NCBI GenBank assembly: GCA_028023455.1
Contig: JAQFVV010000036.1
Coordinates: 2,760,452 to 2,824,451, forward strand
Direction: 5' to 3'
DNA from: Epiperipatus broadwayi
Lineage: Eukaryota; Onychophora; Udeonychophora; Euonychophora; Peripatidae
DNA: 64,000 bases
Positions 47,056-59,261 of the stretch are shown here, in pieces. The notes under the pieces are model-generated. The model ran no database searches, was not told where the DNA came from, and saw only the letters and a list, made by a program, of their open reading frames with translations. The translations under genes were made by a program, and so were the position numbers. Each line of letters opens with the position of its first letter. The first letter of the stretch is position 1.

Positions 47056-48624
47056 TCCTTTATATTTCAAACCCTATACTATCAAAATATTATACGATTT
47101 AAAATAAATTAAAATAGAATAGTTAAGAGTAATTTATATTTAATTATTAAAAGTGGCCCAAATCATTTATTTTGCATAATCAAAGTAAAAAAAGCATTTC
47201 TTTTCTTTTTGAAACTCCATATACCTATGTATTTTAACTTGATAATGTTTGCTAAATGTTTAAATCGATCTTTTGAAATCTAAGTAAACTTTTACAAATG
47301 TTATTTTAAATTCTTTTATATATATAAAAAAAAAGTTGATTGAAATTGTAAAAGAATTACCTTTATAAATGTTACATAAAATATTTCAATAAATATTGCT
47401 GACTAAGTAGTGTTCCTTATATTTCTTCTTTTAACATCGCCCTTTGAATCTTTTTTTTTTCTAATTTATTTTTTTCATAACAATAAATTATATATATATG
47501 CACATAATGCCATTGAAATACAAATTTAATTTTTTTTTCAAATTATGTTAATAAAAATAACAAATTTAAAGGCTGCATTTAGATTTGAAATCTTTATATA
47601 TATCAGTGACGAAGCGTGCCTTTTTAGGAACGGAAGCAGACTTATATATATATAATGTTTTTATTCCACTTGCCACAACAATTTTTACGTAATAGCGCCT
47701 AATATATATATATATTACACACATCTAAAAAAATCTGAAACTCTTTTATCTGTAAATCAGAAAATACATTTTTATCTTCCAAATCCTTTTAACATTCTTA
47801 AAAGTTTTAACTGTAAATTAGATCTTAGCATTGTTTGAACTTCTTAGAATTTAGGAGAATATGTTAGTCAAGTTCATTCTTTCCGTATATAAAAACAATT
47901 CAAACAAAAGAAATGAATACAGCTTAATTTGTTGCGAGATATATCGGAGACAGTGGGGATGACATTAATTACAATTATGTATGTACAGGTTTCACAGCAT
48001 AATATATATATATATATAAAATACCTTAGATGATATGGATATAGTTGTGACTTTTGGGCAGATATCATTCAGTAGGTACATGATACTAAATGAAGCAGGT
48101 AAGTGAGAGTTAATTAACTCTAGTAAATATGGCTAAAATAGATGAATGCATAGCTCTCACAATTATGACACACTACTTCCAAAATATGAGGCTTTATGAT
48201 CTACAAGAATAAGGAAGGTGGTACTGAGTTGCTAAATTAATGAACAACCCAATGAGGAGGAAGGTAGGAATATGCTCACCCCTGCAATGCTGTAACCAAG
48301 TCTTCATAAAAATAAATGGATCATGGTAGGAAGGAATGGTCATCTTCCCCACAATCATTAATAAATCTTACCAACAGGCAGAAATAATCCACTACTTATG
48401 TAGTAAGACAAAATGAAAGTCCAATGGGTCTGAAATAGAAAGAATATTCCTACATTTGTGTGGATCAAATTCTAAAGGAACCCATCAAATTAATTTCTTC
48501 TGAAGCAAAGATGTGTATCTGCTGGAGAAGTGAAATAAAATATATGTGAAATTAGACAACCCAGTAATGCTAAATTTATATAACTAAGGAATATTTGGTC
48601 TTAACATTATATATATATATATAT
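47056..48624. other. Unassigned, mostly AT-rich
   Basis: The part at about 48090-48560 is less AT-rich and might be old coding debris, but every frame is closed and I recognise no motif. Confidence 0.4.
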
Positions 48625-50190
48625 TGTAACAGGCACACACACCGTTACATTATTTATTTTAAAAATTAGACATTGAAAAGAAAAGTTCACAAATAAAAAC
48701 TTTTATTTTTAAGAAATAAAAATTGAAAGTTAAAAGTCATCTAAACTTTTTATATATATATATAAAATCGCACAGATGAAAAATTATTAAAAGAAAACTT
48801 TATTAAAAAAAAAAAGAAAAAATTTTAAAACTAAATTTTCAACAAAAACTTAAAAAGATTTCAAGATAAAAATATATCTTTAAGAACGTACAAATTTAAT
48901 TAATGCTATTGCGTAAAATGGAAATGATTATTTTAATAAGTTAAAAGTAAACTAGCCCTTGGGCATTTCAAAATGTATAAGTAAAGGTCAGATAGGAAAG
49001 AAAAAACAATAGAAACTAATAGCCAATAAAAGAAATCTCTCAGGAAATGGATCTCAATGAAAAGATCATCATTGTCATGATGTAGTGTCCATTGGATTCG
49101 AAAGTTTACAATAAAAGGAAAAGTTTGGAAATAATTAAAAGAAAAAAAAATAGAGATGTGAAAGCAGAGGTGTGCTACACTCTTCAATCCCTTCAGTTTT
49201 GCTAAAAAAAAAAAGAAATGACCAATCGTTTTCCTATATTGCGGACCATAGGACATCGGGGAATTAACACTGGATTTCAAATTGCAAGCAACCGTAAAGG
49301 ATGAACTTTTCTACAACAGTAAGAACTATATAACTAATGAACATTTTCAAAACAATAAGAACTTTAATTCCAAAGCCTTTTCAGTATTTAATAGAAATAG
49401 AATCCTATCTAACCAATGTAAATTATTATTAATAACTAATTTTATTTGATGTATTTTTTTAAGTCATTTCCATTAAGTTATTTGTTTCATTCTTTTAAGT
49501 TTTTATTGTGATTTGTTTTTTTGTTTTTTTGTTAAACAACTTTTAATAAATGTTAAATTTAAGTCAGGCATGAATGGCTGCATAGATTCATAAAATTATG
49601 TTAGTTTAAGGGAGGGTAAATCTTAGGTTAGTTGTTTCATAGTTAAATTGGGCTAATCGATTGGATATATTGGTGTAATTAGTAAATGTAGTATAAAGGT
49701 CTGCTACATGCAGGATCACATGACACACCACACTTGGGAAAAATAAGGCCCATTTTGTACTGATCATCGGAAGCAGATGTATTCCCTGCTCCTTGGATCA
49801 CCCCTTTAGTCTATTGAATGGGATAGTAAGATTGTAAAAAAAAACAGCGATCCCTTCCTATGGAGTTTTTTCTGTACTGGATGAGAGACAATTTCTTCTC
49901 TATAACTATGCTGTTCAGATGTGCATTCCTGACAGTATGGTATTGTGCTGTCATATTTATGCTGCATTGAATACATCGATATATCAGATAGATTGGTGTT
50001 GGTTTGACTGTGAACTTTTGGCCTAAGGTTGAATCAGGGATAGAATATTTTCTTTTCAAATGCAATCTATGTAGTCTATTCATACTTGACACTAATAAAA
50101 TATTAAATTCATCTGTGCAAACTTCTAAAATAAAAGTTAAAATGTACGGTAAGACTTTAACTTCCAATACTACTCGACCATTATAATATA
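48625..50190 (+). mobile_element. Partial copy of the 2.26-kb solo-LTR-like element
   Basis: It starts TGTAACAGGCAC...CCGTTACA at 48625, the same terminal hairpin as the 24714 end of the first copy, then follows it collinearly: AATGGAAATGATT, CTTCAATCCCTTCAGTTTTG, GAATGGCTGCATAGATT, CCTATGGAGTTTTT, CAGATGTGCATTCCTGACA and GGGATAGAATATTTT. Similarity fades near 50190, about 700 bp before the expected far end, so it is truncated. The minus-strand frames at 48933-49280 and 49811-50167 are by-products. Confidence 0.7.
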
Positions 50191-52894
50191 TATATATATA
50201 TAAAAGCTAGAAAAAGTGTAAATAATAAGCCAGAAGTGTAAATAATATATTATTGTTTTGATAAGATCAAGTAGTTCTTTTTAAATTTATGTTAATAAAT
50301 TTTCTTCAATTTAATAAAGAATTATTGTAAATCATATTGTAAATAAAATGTTTTGTTTTTAAATTAAATAAGTTGTCTGATCACCTTATTGCAATTATTT
50401 GACAGCATCCATTTCATTTCTATTGCCATCATTATTCAATATTTCTATGGTTATCATCATCACCAATTAATATTTCTACTATTATGAGCATTATCAATTA
50501 ATATTATATAATTATTATATCATTATTTAATATTATAATATATTATATTTAGCACATCATCAATCAATATTTGAACCTTAATATTTCAGAGCATCTGTTT
50601 CCACACTAATAAATGATCACAAGCATTGTTGATATTATAAAAGAATGCTATTGTAAGATAATAGTTTAAGAATTAAATGAATGAGTGTAAAAAAATAATA
50701 CTATAGTAATTCCAATAACATTATATATTAAATTTAAACTTGGGCACGATTGTCATAGAGCTATCAAAATTGGGATAATTTGTACTACTTTATTATTTTA
50801 ATACAATTGCTATTGTGATCAAAGTGTTATAATATTTTTCCAGATTATCTGATCATTGAGATTATTGTTAAATTTACATAATTGTTAAAGAGTTGTTACT
50901 AAATTTTGAATCTTGTCATCATTATTATTAGTGATTTGAATCAAATATTTCTTAGTAATTTCTTTTGTATTATTTCTTTCTATTCTCTGTATCTGAAAAG
51001 CAGTAAAATCCCTCTTGATGATCCAAATATACATGGATGTATGATTATTTATGCAATTAATGAAAACCCTGAGTAATCATTGATGAATACTTTTAAAATT
51101 GATGCCACTTATTAAAATCTGTTTATTAATTTTTTACTGCCAATACTTTAATCTGTTATTATTATTCTAATTAATTTATAACCCAGAAATTCGAATGCTT
51201 TATTTTTTATTATTTAAATTTTGAATCCATTGTCTTTTGCAGCATCAGATTAGTCATTTATTATCATATTCATCATCATCATCATCCATCTTATAATAGT
51301 TCACTCTTGTTCTCATTTTCTTTTAATTTTTATCATTATATTTTTTTATCATTATCATTAACATTTATTCATCTTTCATTAATTCCCATTTTCATCATAA
51401 GGTTAAATATTCATCTTCATAATCTTTCATTTCCATTTTCATCATTAGTTAGAGTTATTCATCTTTCAATCATCATCATCATCATTAATTTTTATTCATT
51501 TTTCGGTAATTTTTCATTTTTTTCACTTTCAATCATACTTCATTTGTTTCATTTTCCCTTAATTTCCATTTAATTTCTTCAAAGGGATATTGGTTTAATT
51601 CATAAGGATGTTGCTAGCTTTAGTTACAGATTTGTTTAATTAATAAAGATGTTGCTAACTTACATCACTGCACCTAGAATGTTTAATTCTTATTCTTAAT
51701 TATTTTCTTATCCAATCTTGTAAGGTTTTGGTGATAAGAGATTTATGACTATTTATTTATCTATAATATTATTCTATTTTCTTATATGTTATCTGTCAAT
51801 TATTTCCAATTTTATAATGAGTCTCATGGTAATGGTTTAGGGGAAGATAACATGGGTCAATGAATTGAATACATATCTGTTGGTACAGATTTTTGGCATT
51901 ATGCTCGGGAATTTGTTACAGATAGTTGATGAGGACAGAAAGGAGGTGTTCCAATCAATGAGGACAAGCAGTTCCCATATATATATATTTGATTTTATTT
52001 ATATCAATTTGTTAATAAATTTTGAATTAATTTAAAACAAATAAACTTGCATGGTTATCATTCAGTTTTACAATGCAAATTTATTGGTTAATCATATTTG
52101 GTTGAGATTATAAATACTAACTGAATATATCACATAATTCATTAGAAAGTTATAAAAATAATTTGGAAATCAAAATCACATGATGAATAAGAAAGTATAA
52201 TTATATATCACTTTTTCTGATTGAATTTAATATTTATTATTGAACCTGGTATAATGCTGAATAAGCAATTGAAAGTTTATTATAATTATTTTGTTAGGAA
52301 TAAATAATAGATATACTGAAATAGAAATTATATATAAATTGATTTGATAATTGATAAAGGTGCAAAATTAAAAATGAAGAAAGGTAGTTCCATAGAAATG
52401 TTCACATATTTTATTTTAGGTCAATATTGATTAATATATTTTATTCTGTTACAAATTGTAATGATTTGCTTTCATTATATTTAAAGTTAATTGGTATGGA
52501 TTGTAATTTAGTTTAAATATTAAATTTTAATATTAATATTTGATAATAAATCTAACAATCTTTCATATGATTTGGCAGTTATAATCTAAAGTTTTAATAT
52601 CATAAACTTTAATAAACTGAAAAGTAATTTGATGTGATTTGTCAATTATTGGAATAAGCATCAAATAGGAATCTATCATTTATTTTATATATTATTACAG
52701 TTAGATATTAAAAATTTTAAGATTATTTAATAAGATGATTTGATTTTATAACACATTAAGTTGATGGAAATAGAAAGATATCTTAAGATGACTAATTTTG
52801 TTATTATTAAGAATTTCATCTTATTACAATTGACTTAATTAATAAGAGTATATTAATATTAGTGGAATAACAAGGTATTAAACCACTAAACATC
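50191..52894. other. AT-rich gene-free stretch with CAT trinucleotide tracts
   Basis: CAT/ATC repeats and pyrimidine-rich DNA at about 51260-51570 make a low-complexity 88-codon plus-strand frame that I reject as a gene. No other feature. Confidence 0.5.
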
Positions 52895-53245
52895 GCATGA
52901 TCACCATTTTGTATGCTTGCTCAAGCTGATAAAACAGGAAAAACTCTCTATACAGTAGTATCACTCAGTGCAAATTAGAGTAATCAATGAATGCCAGAAG
53001 GCTTATGCATAAACTCCCTATCTAGTGACTATCACATGATCACCATTTCTTATGCTTGCTTATAATTGATTACTCTAGCTTGCAGTATGGCAATATGTAT
53101 AGTGAGTTTTTGCCTGTTTATCTAGTGACTACTAATCCAACATCATCAGACTAGTTTCTAGCTTGTGCCTTCTGGTATCCATTGATTATTCTGGCTTGCA
53201 CTGAGTGGCATTACTGTATGAGAAATTTTCCTATTTTGAAAAAGA
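52895..53245. repeat. Family A element, rearranged copy
   Basis: Two nested versions of the family A ends are seen: AAACAGGAAAAACTCTCTAT at 52942, an internal AGTGAGTTTTTGCCTGTTTA at 53100, then GCATTACTGTATGAGAAATT at 53208. CATGATCACCATTT occurs twice, suggesting one copy inserted in or recombined with another. Confidence 0.65.
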
Positions 53246-53344
53246 AAGGTTAAGTTAGCAGTACTTTTATTTTATTTAGTTGTAATTGGAAATCAATTAT
53301 TGAGTTTTATATATATATAATAATAATCCCAGTGCATAATGCAA

Positions 53345-53570
53345 TACTAAAATAAATATACAAATAGTAAACATTAAATCACCCCATATGATTAAGAAAT
53401 CCAGTACCACCCTCTGTGAACTAATATATAAATACATTAGAGTTTGTATCTGGCTATTTTAAAATACGAACTCTAATGTATTTATATATTAGTTCACAGA
53501 GGGCAGTACTGGATTTCTTAACCATGTGGTATGATTTAATGTTTAATATTTGTATATATATATTGTTAAA
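53345..53570. repeat. Foldback hairpin element (family F)
   Basis: CCAGTACCACCCTCTGTGAA and its near-complement TTCACAGAGGGCAGTACTGG are the cores of arms that extend to about 53355 and 53565, with a loop of about 25 bases near 53460. Arm identity is very high, so the insertion is young. Confidence 0.8.
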
Positions 53571-54015
53571 TATCATTGATATTTTAAACTTATAGGGCAT
53601 ATTACAATTATTACTTCATCAATTAATGAATCATTTCATTTGAATAGAAATAGAAATAATGTTTGACTTTTGGTTCAATTTTGTATTATTATAAACAATG
53701 TTTTGATTCATAAGGAAGATTAAAGTTTATCTATCTAACTCTTTGTCAGTATTTTCATTCTATTATAAAGAATTTATATAACAGCCACATACTGCTATTT
53801 ATAAGACAGTGGTCTTTAGTTTTATTATTTTATCTTTAATTTATTGCAAATAATGCTTATATTTTAGGGTAGTTTAAAGTAATGTTTTATTTGTTTTCCA
53901 TCAGTTCTAAATGCTATTGGCATTTATGAAGTTATAACATAGATTATTATCCTTTTTGTGTTAGCTTAAATGTTAGATTGCTATTCATTGACTGCTATTC
54001 ATTTTAGTTTAGTTT
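53571..54015. other. AT-rich spacer
   Basis: No supported gene or repeat. Confidence 0.4.
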
Positions 54016-54262
54016 ATTCTTTTCATTCTGTTAGAAATGATGCTACAATTCTTTGAGCAATATTAAATTAGGATTGTTCTTCCTTGGTTCATATTTTATT
54101 CTGTTACAAATGGTGATAAATAATTAGGCTATGACTCAGGATACAGCATGACTCACATATTTATTCTGTTACATATGGCTCCTAAATCTGTGGGACATTA
54201 AAATAAGAGCATATCCTCATATTTATTCAGTTACAAATGGTGACCAATGACTGGGCTATATT
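54016..54262 (+). repeat. Degenerate tandem units of a TTATTCTGTTACAAATGGT motif
   Basis: Diverged copies at about 54025, 54095, 54160 and 54222 are spaced about 60-70 bp. Each has TTATTC-GTTAC/G-A-ATGG followed by a string loosely like an LTR primer-binding site. A lone copy sits at 52440 and others around 21619-21820. Confidence 0.5.
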
Positions 54263-54320
54263 TTATTCAGGTTACATTAGAATTATTATTTCCCATTACA
54301 CATTTTTGATCTGTTCCAAT

Positions 54321-54842
54321 CATCATCATCATCAACCATTATCAATCCACTGCAGGATGAAGGTCTCTCCAAGTTCAATCCATCTTTTCCTATCTTTAGC
54401 TTCTCTTCTCCACATCACCCTGCACACTTTCTTATTTCATCCATCCATCTCACATGTGGTCTCTTTACAATCTCTTGGAATCCAGTTTAAAATTTCAACT
54501 GTCCATCTATTATCATCTCTTCTAGCAATATGTCCAGCCCAACTCCACTTCAATCTTAATTTTTTCAATGAGGTCAGTAATACCTGTTTGTTCTCTTACC
54601 CATACATTGCGTTTTCGATCCCTTCTTGTTACTCCCAACATGCATCTTCCATAAGTCTCTTTATTGCTCTTTTATTAAGTGTCCAAGTCTCAAATCCATA
54701 AGTAAAAACTGGCAAAACACATTTATTAAAACCTTCCTTTTCAAACACATAGGCATATTTCTTTTTAGTATCAAGTTATTTCTACCAAAAACACTCCAAC
54801 CAAGTTTAATTCTATGATTAATTTCATCCGTTATGTTTCCAA
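54321..54842 (-). mobile_element. 5'-truncated RTE retrotransposon copy
   Basis: The sequence matches the 3' 520 bp of the RTE element at 57205-60425, starting with the same TGATGATGATG 3' terminus on the minus strand and ending where the longer copy reads GGAAACATAATGG. TTCCAAT occurs at 54314-54320 and at 54837-54843, a candidate 7-bp target duplication. Short deletions relative to the longer copy show it is older or independently decayed. Confidence 0.85.
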
Positions 54843-54843
54843 T

Positions 54844-55634
54844 ATATATACATATATTGCAATAAATTATACACACATGAACCTGCATATGTCTCGTATC
54901 TATAGCCCATGAAAATCTTCCTTTTAACAAAGATATACATATAGTCGTGTCTAACTAATACTTTCTAACTATTGAAAGTTTTAAAATATTGTTATTTTTA
55001 TTATATTATTATATTATTTAATTAAAATTTTTTCTCACTTTAGTGTTTTAATATTTAAAAAAATACTAATGCAATTAATGCACGTACCCCCCCCCCATTG
55101 CTTAAATTATAACGAGATACCATTCTATCTATGTAAAATTTTAACAACATGAATAAGATGTTAAGAAGACTGAATTTTATGTTGATTTTTTAAAAACTGA
55201 AATTCGTATTATTTTTTCAAATCTCTTTACCATCTTAAACTAGTTAAACTTAATAATGATTTAGTTCTTCAAACATTTTTTAAGAATGTTGTCTTAAAAA
55301 ATACTCTCAACACAACCCACAAATGGTGTTTGTTATTGAAAAATCATTAAAATTTACCAAATTGATCAAATAAATCTTTTTCTTTTTAAAATTGGGATGT
55401 CTGAGTTTTGTAGTCAATTTTTGGAAAAATTTCACTTTTCAAATGATTGACAAGTTAAACAAAGTGTCAAAATTATTTTTTCTTTTTTTTTCTTTTCTTA
55501 CAGAAAAAAAACATAAAATATATCAAATATATAATTAAAATTTTATATATCTCTAGAATAATAATATATATAAAGTTAAAATTTTATACTTCTTTGACTT
55601 ATAACCCATTTGGATCAATGTTCTATATATATAT
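54844..55634. other. AT-rich spacer with a C tract
   Basis: A run of ten C lies at about 55087-55097. No gene is seen. Confidence 0.5.
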
Positions 55635-55638
55635 ATAT

Positions 55639-55751
55639 ATGCAATTGTTGTTAGCCGAGAGGTCAGTGCAACCGCCTTACATGCAAGCAGTTGATTGCAG
55701 ACAGTTGTTGCGGTTTCGCCTCCCGGCGATATTATGACAAATGGAAAAAAA
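55639..55751 (+). repeat. tRNA-derived SINE (family 2)
   Basis: GTTAGCCGAGAGGTCAGTGC (A-box region), a long variable arm, a degenerate B box CGGTTTCGCCTCCCGG, then GACAAATGG and a short A tract at 55744-55751. Homologous to 7082-7198. Confidence 0.75.
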
Positions 55752-55902
55752 AGCTTAAATATTAAAACTTTAAAAGTGATTTCTTTTAAAAAATTAGAAG
55801 TGATATATTTTATATATAACATAAAAACTTTTAATGCATTATACTCCTAACAAACTCCCCTCCCCCAATTTTAACGAAAATAAAAATTAGAATTTATCTT
55901 AG

Positions 55903-56015
55903 TTTTTTTTTTTTTTAAGTGTCACAGCATTGGTCGGGACGCGAACCCGCAACCCGGGCAACTGCTTGCAAGGTCAAGGCAGTCGCGCTGACCTCTCGAC
56001 CACCAATGCAAGACA
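55903..56015 (-). repeat. tRNA-derived SINE (family 2), inverse neighbour
   Basis: On the minus strand: TTGCATTGGTGGTCGAGAGG, a long arm, B box GGGTTCGCGTCCCG, ACCAATGC and a poly-A tail (poly-T at 55903-55915). It faces the copy at 55639-55751 tail to tail. Confidence 0.8.
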
Positions 56016-56984
56016 TTTATGTTAGTTTTAAAACTAGGATTTACTGTAATTTGCATAAAAACATTTAGTTAGTATATAGAATATCATAGAATCGAGTTGT
56101 TCAATCTTTTTACACTTGCAAGCTATATTCTTTTATAATAGAGACGACCTCCAATAATCTAATCATTTACTTGGGGGTGAGCAATATTAGAACCTGATTT
56201 CAATATTTATTAAACATAATATAAACAAGTTATAATATGATAAAATTAAATTTGAAAAATATAATAATACTACTAGAATTTTTTAATAATGTTCATCCAT
56301 TTAGAATTTTAATAACATTTATATTGTAAATGCTAATTTATATACCCTTTAAATCAAGAAAGATATCCTGTAGGCAATACTCTTGTCACAATATGATCAA
56401 GATCGATTGATTGGTCATGGGATAACAGGATTGTTTTTTTTTACTTGCAATAACAATAGAATTTGAAAGCAAATCACAAATTTGAAATAATTACTTTTGT
56501 GCTATGAGTTTTAAAATTATTTAATTTTAAAAACCTTACCACAAAAGAAAGTTATATTTTAATTTACTTTAAAATAATACATAAATTCCACGCATTTAAT
56601 TTAAACTAATCTTTAAATCGCATTATATCTTTTATACGCAAGGATTTGGTCTTTCAAAACTGAGTTATGAGATTCAATTATTTGTAACAGTCTATAAAAA
56701 TAAAAAAATGATTTTTTAATAAAAGATATTTTCAAATATTGTGTTATAATAGAATAAATTAATATAAGGCAACCATGCTCTTTAGAGAAAATGCTTTTAG
56801 TTTATCTATTTATTACAAACGGCTATAAAAGACATTAGAAAATATATTAGTTTTAAAATTAAATATGTTAGCCTATGATTACATTTTAGAAAAAGTATGT
56901 ACTGTAGTCCTCTAACCCACTGCCATTTGGGTCCAAGTGGATATTTGAAATAGAAATCTTATATATTATTTTATATATATCATT
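56016..56984. other. AT-rich spacer, no gene seen
   Basis: No supported gene or repeat. Confidence 0.45.
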
Positions 56985-57170
56985 AAGATCAGTCAACCTT
57001 TACACAATTCCAATATCAATAACATTCAACAATTTCAAACTGTTGCCAAGGCAATCTCCTTTTTTAATCCACCTTTATTGTTAAAAGGAGATTGCATTGA
57101 CAACCGTTTGAAATTGTTGATTGTTATTGATATTAGGATTATTTAATTGTTGACTGGTTTTAATGATTAC
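56985..57170. repeat. Family E palindrome
   Basis: CAATATCAATAACATTCAAC and CAAACTGTTGCCAAGGCAAT pair with the complementary ATTGCATTGACAACCGTTTG and GTTATTGATATTAGG across a centre near 57075. Single arms of it occur at 14195, 35870 and 36185. Confidence 0.8.
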
Positions 57171-57215
57171 TTACAAACCCATTTAGCCTTGAGCATTATT
57201 ATATATATATCATCA

Positions 57216-58925
57216 TCAACCATTATCAATCCACTGCAGGATGAAGGTCTCTCCAAGTTTAATCCATCTTCTCCGAGCTTTAGCTTCTCTTCTCCACATC
57301 ACCCCTGCACACTTTCTTATTTCATCCATCCATCTCATAAGTGGTCTCTTTCTGGGTCTTTTACAATCTCTTGGAATCCAGTTTAAAATTTCAATTGTCC
57401 ATCTATTATCATCTCTTCTAGCAATATGTCCAGCCCAACTCCACTTCAATCATTTAATTTTTTCATTGTGTTTTCGATCTCTTCTTGTTACTCCCAACAT
57501 ACATCTCTCCATACTTCTGTGAGTGGTCTGAAGTCTCTGTATTGCTCTTCTATTAAGTGTCCAAGTTTCAGATCCATAAGTAAGAACTGGTAAAACCCAT
57601 TTGTTAAAACCTTTCTCTTCAAACACATAGGCATATTTCCTTTTAGTATCAAGTTATTTTTACCAAAAGCACTCCAACCAAGTTTAATTCTATGATTAAT
57701 TTCATCCATTATGTTTCCATCTGTATTAATAATCTGACCAAGGTATTTGTAACTGTTAACTTCTTCAAATTCATCATAATCAATCTTTATGTTCATATTT
57801 TGAGCAAATTGATTAAACATTACTTTAGTCTTTTTAACATTTATCTTTAGTCCTACTTTCATCTGATAACTCCTGCAACATTTCCTGCAGCTCTGAAGCA
57901 TTATTTGCAAAAACAACTACATCATCTGCAGAATCTAAATGACTTAAATAATCTCCATTTGCTTTCACTCCTTTAGTTTCCCATTTGAATCCACAAAATA
58001 CTTCTTGCAGGGCTGCTGTAAAAAGTTTTGGAGATATGGAGTCACCTTGTCTTACACCTTTCTCAATGTTGATTTTCCCAGTATCATTATGTAATCTAAT
58101 TGCTGCTGTTGCATTTTTATAAATATTCTTTAAAATATGACAATATCTTGGATTTATACCTTGATGATCCAATGCTTTAATCACTGAAGAAATGTTTATA
58201 GAATCAAATGAGTTTTCATAATTTAAAAATCCAAAACATAATGGCAACTCATATTCATTTGTCCTTTCTATAACTTCTCTCAATACCTGGATATGATCTA
58301 CTGTATTAAAACCACTTTTAAATCTAGCTTGTTTTCTTGGTTGGTGGAAATCCAATGATCTTTGTAGATGAGTTGTAATTATCTTGGTAAATTTTTTATA
58401 TAAAACTGATAAAAGGCTGATAGGTCTGTAATTTCTAATATCTTCTTTATCACCTTTTTTAAAAATTAATATTATTACTGCATTCTTACAATCATCTGGT
58501 ACATCTTTATCATTTAGACATTTGGTATATAACTTTGCTAAAAAAAATTCTATTTCTACACCTGCTTCTTTTAATATATCAATTATAATTCCATCATTAC
58601 CTGGAGCCTTTTTTTTCTTCATACATTTAACTGCGTGTCTCACTTCTTCATTTAAAATTCTGGTCAATTTGGAAGATGTAATAGATATAGGAGGTACTTG
58701 TTCTTTATTACTATATAATTCTTGATAAAAATCTTCTACCAATTTCATGATGTCATCTCTCTTTTTAGTAATAATTCCATCTTTTTTTCTTATTGCAGAT
58801 ATAAATTTCCTACCAATACCAAAATGTTGTTTAACATTCTTGAGACTTTTATTCTCTTCTACAGCTTTTCTTGCTAGTTCACAGTTACACTTTCTTATAT
58901 CATTTTCAACTCTTTTCCGCACCAT
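57216..58925 (-). pseudogene. RTE reverse transcriptase and C-terminal region, frameshifted
   Basis: The main frame 58925-57834 carries KKKKAPGNDGI, IFKKGDKEDIRNYRPISLLS, the QARFKSGFNTVDHIQVLRE block, LCFGFLNYENSFDSI (first catalytic Asp region, where the usual VDFEKAFD reads LNYENSFD), KGVRQGDSISPKLFTAAL and SADDVVVF. In the last, the aromatic residue of the (F/Y)xDD box is Ser. A frameshift near 57880 leads to GLKINVKKTKVMFN and YKYLGQIINTDG (frame 57916-57488). A second shift leads to WAGHIARRDDNRWTIEILNW (frame 57449-57216), the hallmark RTE C-terminus. Loss of the aromatic plus the frameshifts indicate an inactive enzyme. Confidence 0.88.
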
Positions 58926-59181
58926 TTTACAAAATTCGAGTTATTCAATTCTTTTTAATGCATCATTTTTGTATATCTTCATATTCCTTCTTTTCTTCAT
59001 AAATTCTCTAGTTTCAGTAGAAATTTTATTAGTCAATTGCTGCTTTTTTCTACCATATATCTTTGTTGCAGTTTTTAACAGTGTATCAGTTATTTTCATA
59101 TTAATTTCCTTCAAATCTAAATCATGCTCAAAAATCTACTAATACTTGAAACCGATTTGTGTAAATATTGTTTTTCTTAAT

Positions 59182-59256
59182 AATTTTTGTCTGTCTAGTA
59201 AAAAACATGTATCCTACTAATTTTTGTCTGTCTAGTAAAAAACATGTATCTTACAC
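59182..59256. repeat. 37-bp tandem duplication inside the RTE element
   Basis: AATTTTTGTCTGTCTAGTAA at 59182 recurs at 59219 with almost no change. It lies in the stop-rich segment between the endonuclease and RT frames. Confidence 0.85.
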
Positions 59257-59261
59257 CTTAC

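Noticed and set aside
48090-48560. Possible old transposase or host exon
   Set aside because: All frames are closed and no family motif could be recognised, so only noted as unassigned.
48933-49280. A 115-codon minus-strand frame
   Set aside because: Falls inside the LTR-like repeat and is not open in the homologous copy at 22.5-24.7 kb.
49811-50186. Overlapping frames on both strands as a small gene
   Set aside because: Within the LTR-like element, no motif, and no initiation or splice context.
51307-51573. An 88-codon plus-strand frame
   Set aside because: It consists of pyrimidine-rich CAT/TTC repeats giving Phe, Ser, His and Ile only; no domain, so a low-complexity chance frame.
54237-54701. 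A 154-codon plus-strand frame and the similar one at 57241-57522
   Set aside because: Both lie antisense to the RTE C-terminal region and mirror each other only because the RTE copies are homologous.
58522-59142. Plus-strand hydrophobic frames that look membrane-like
   Set aside because: They are antisense to the RTE reverse transcriptase.
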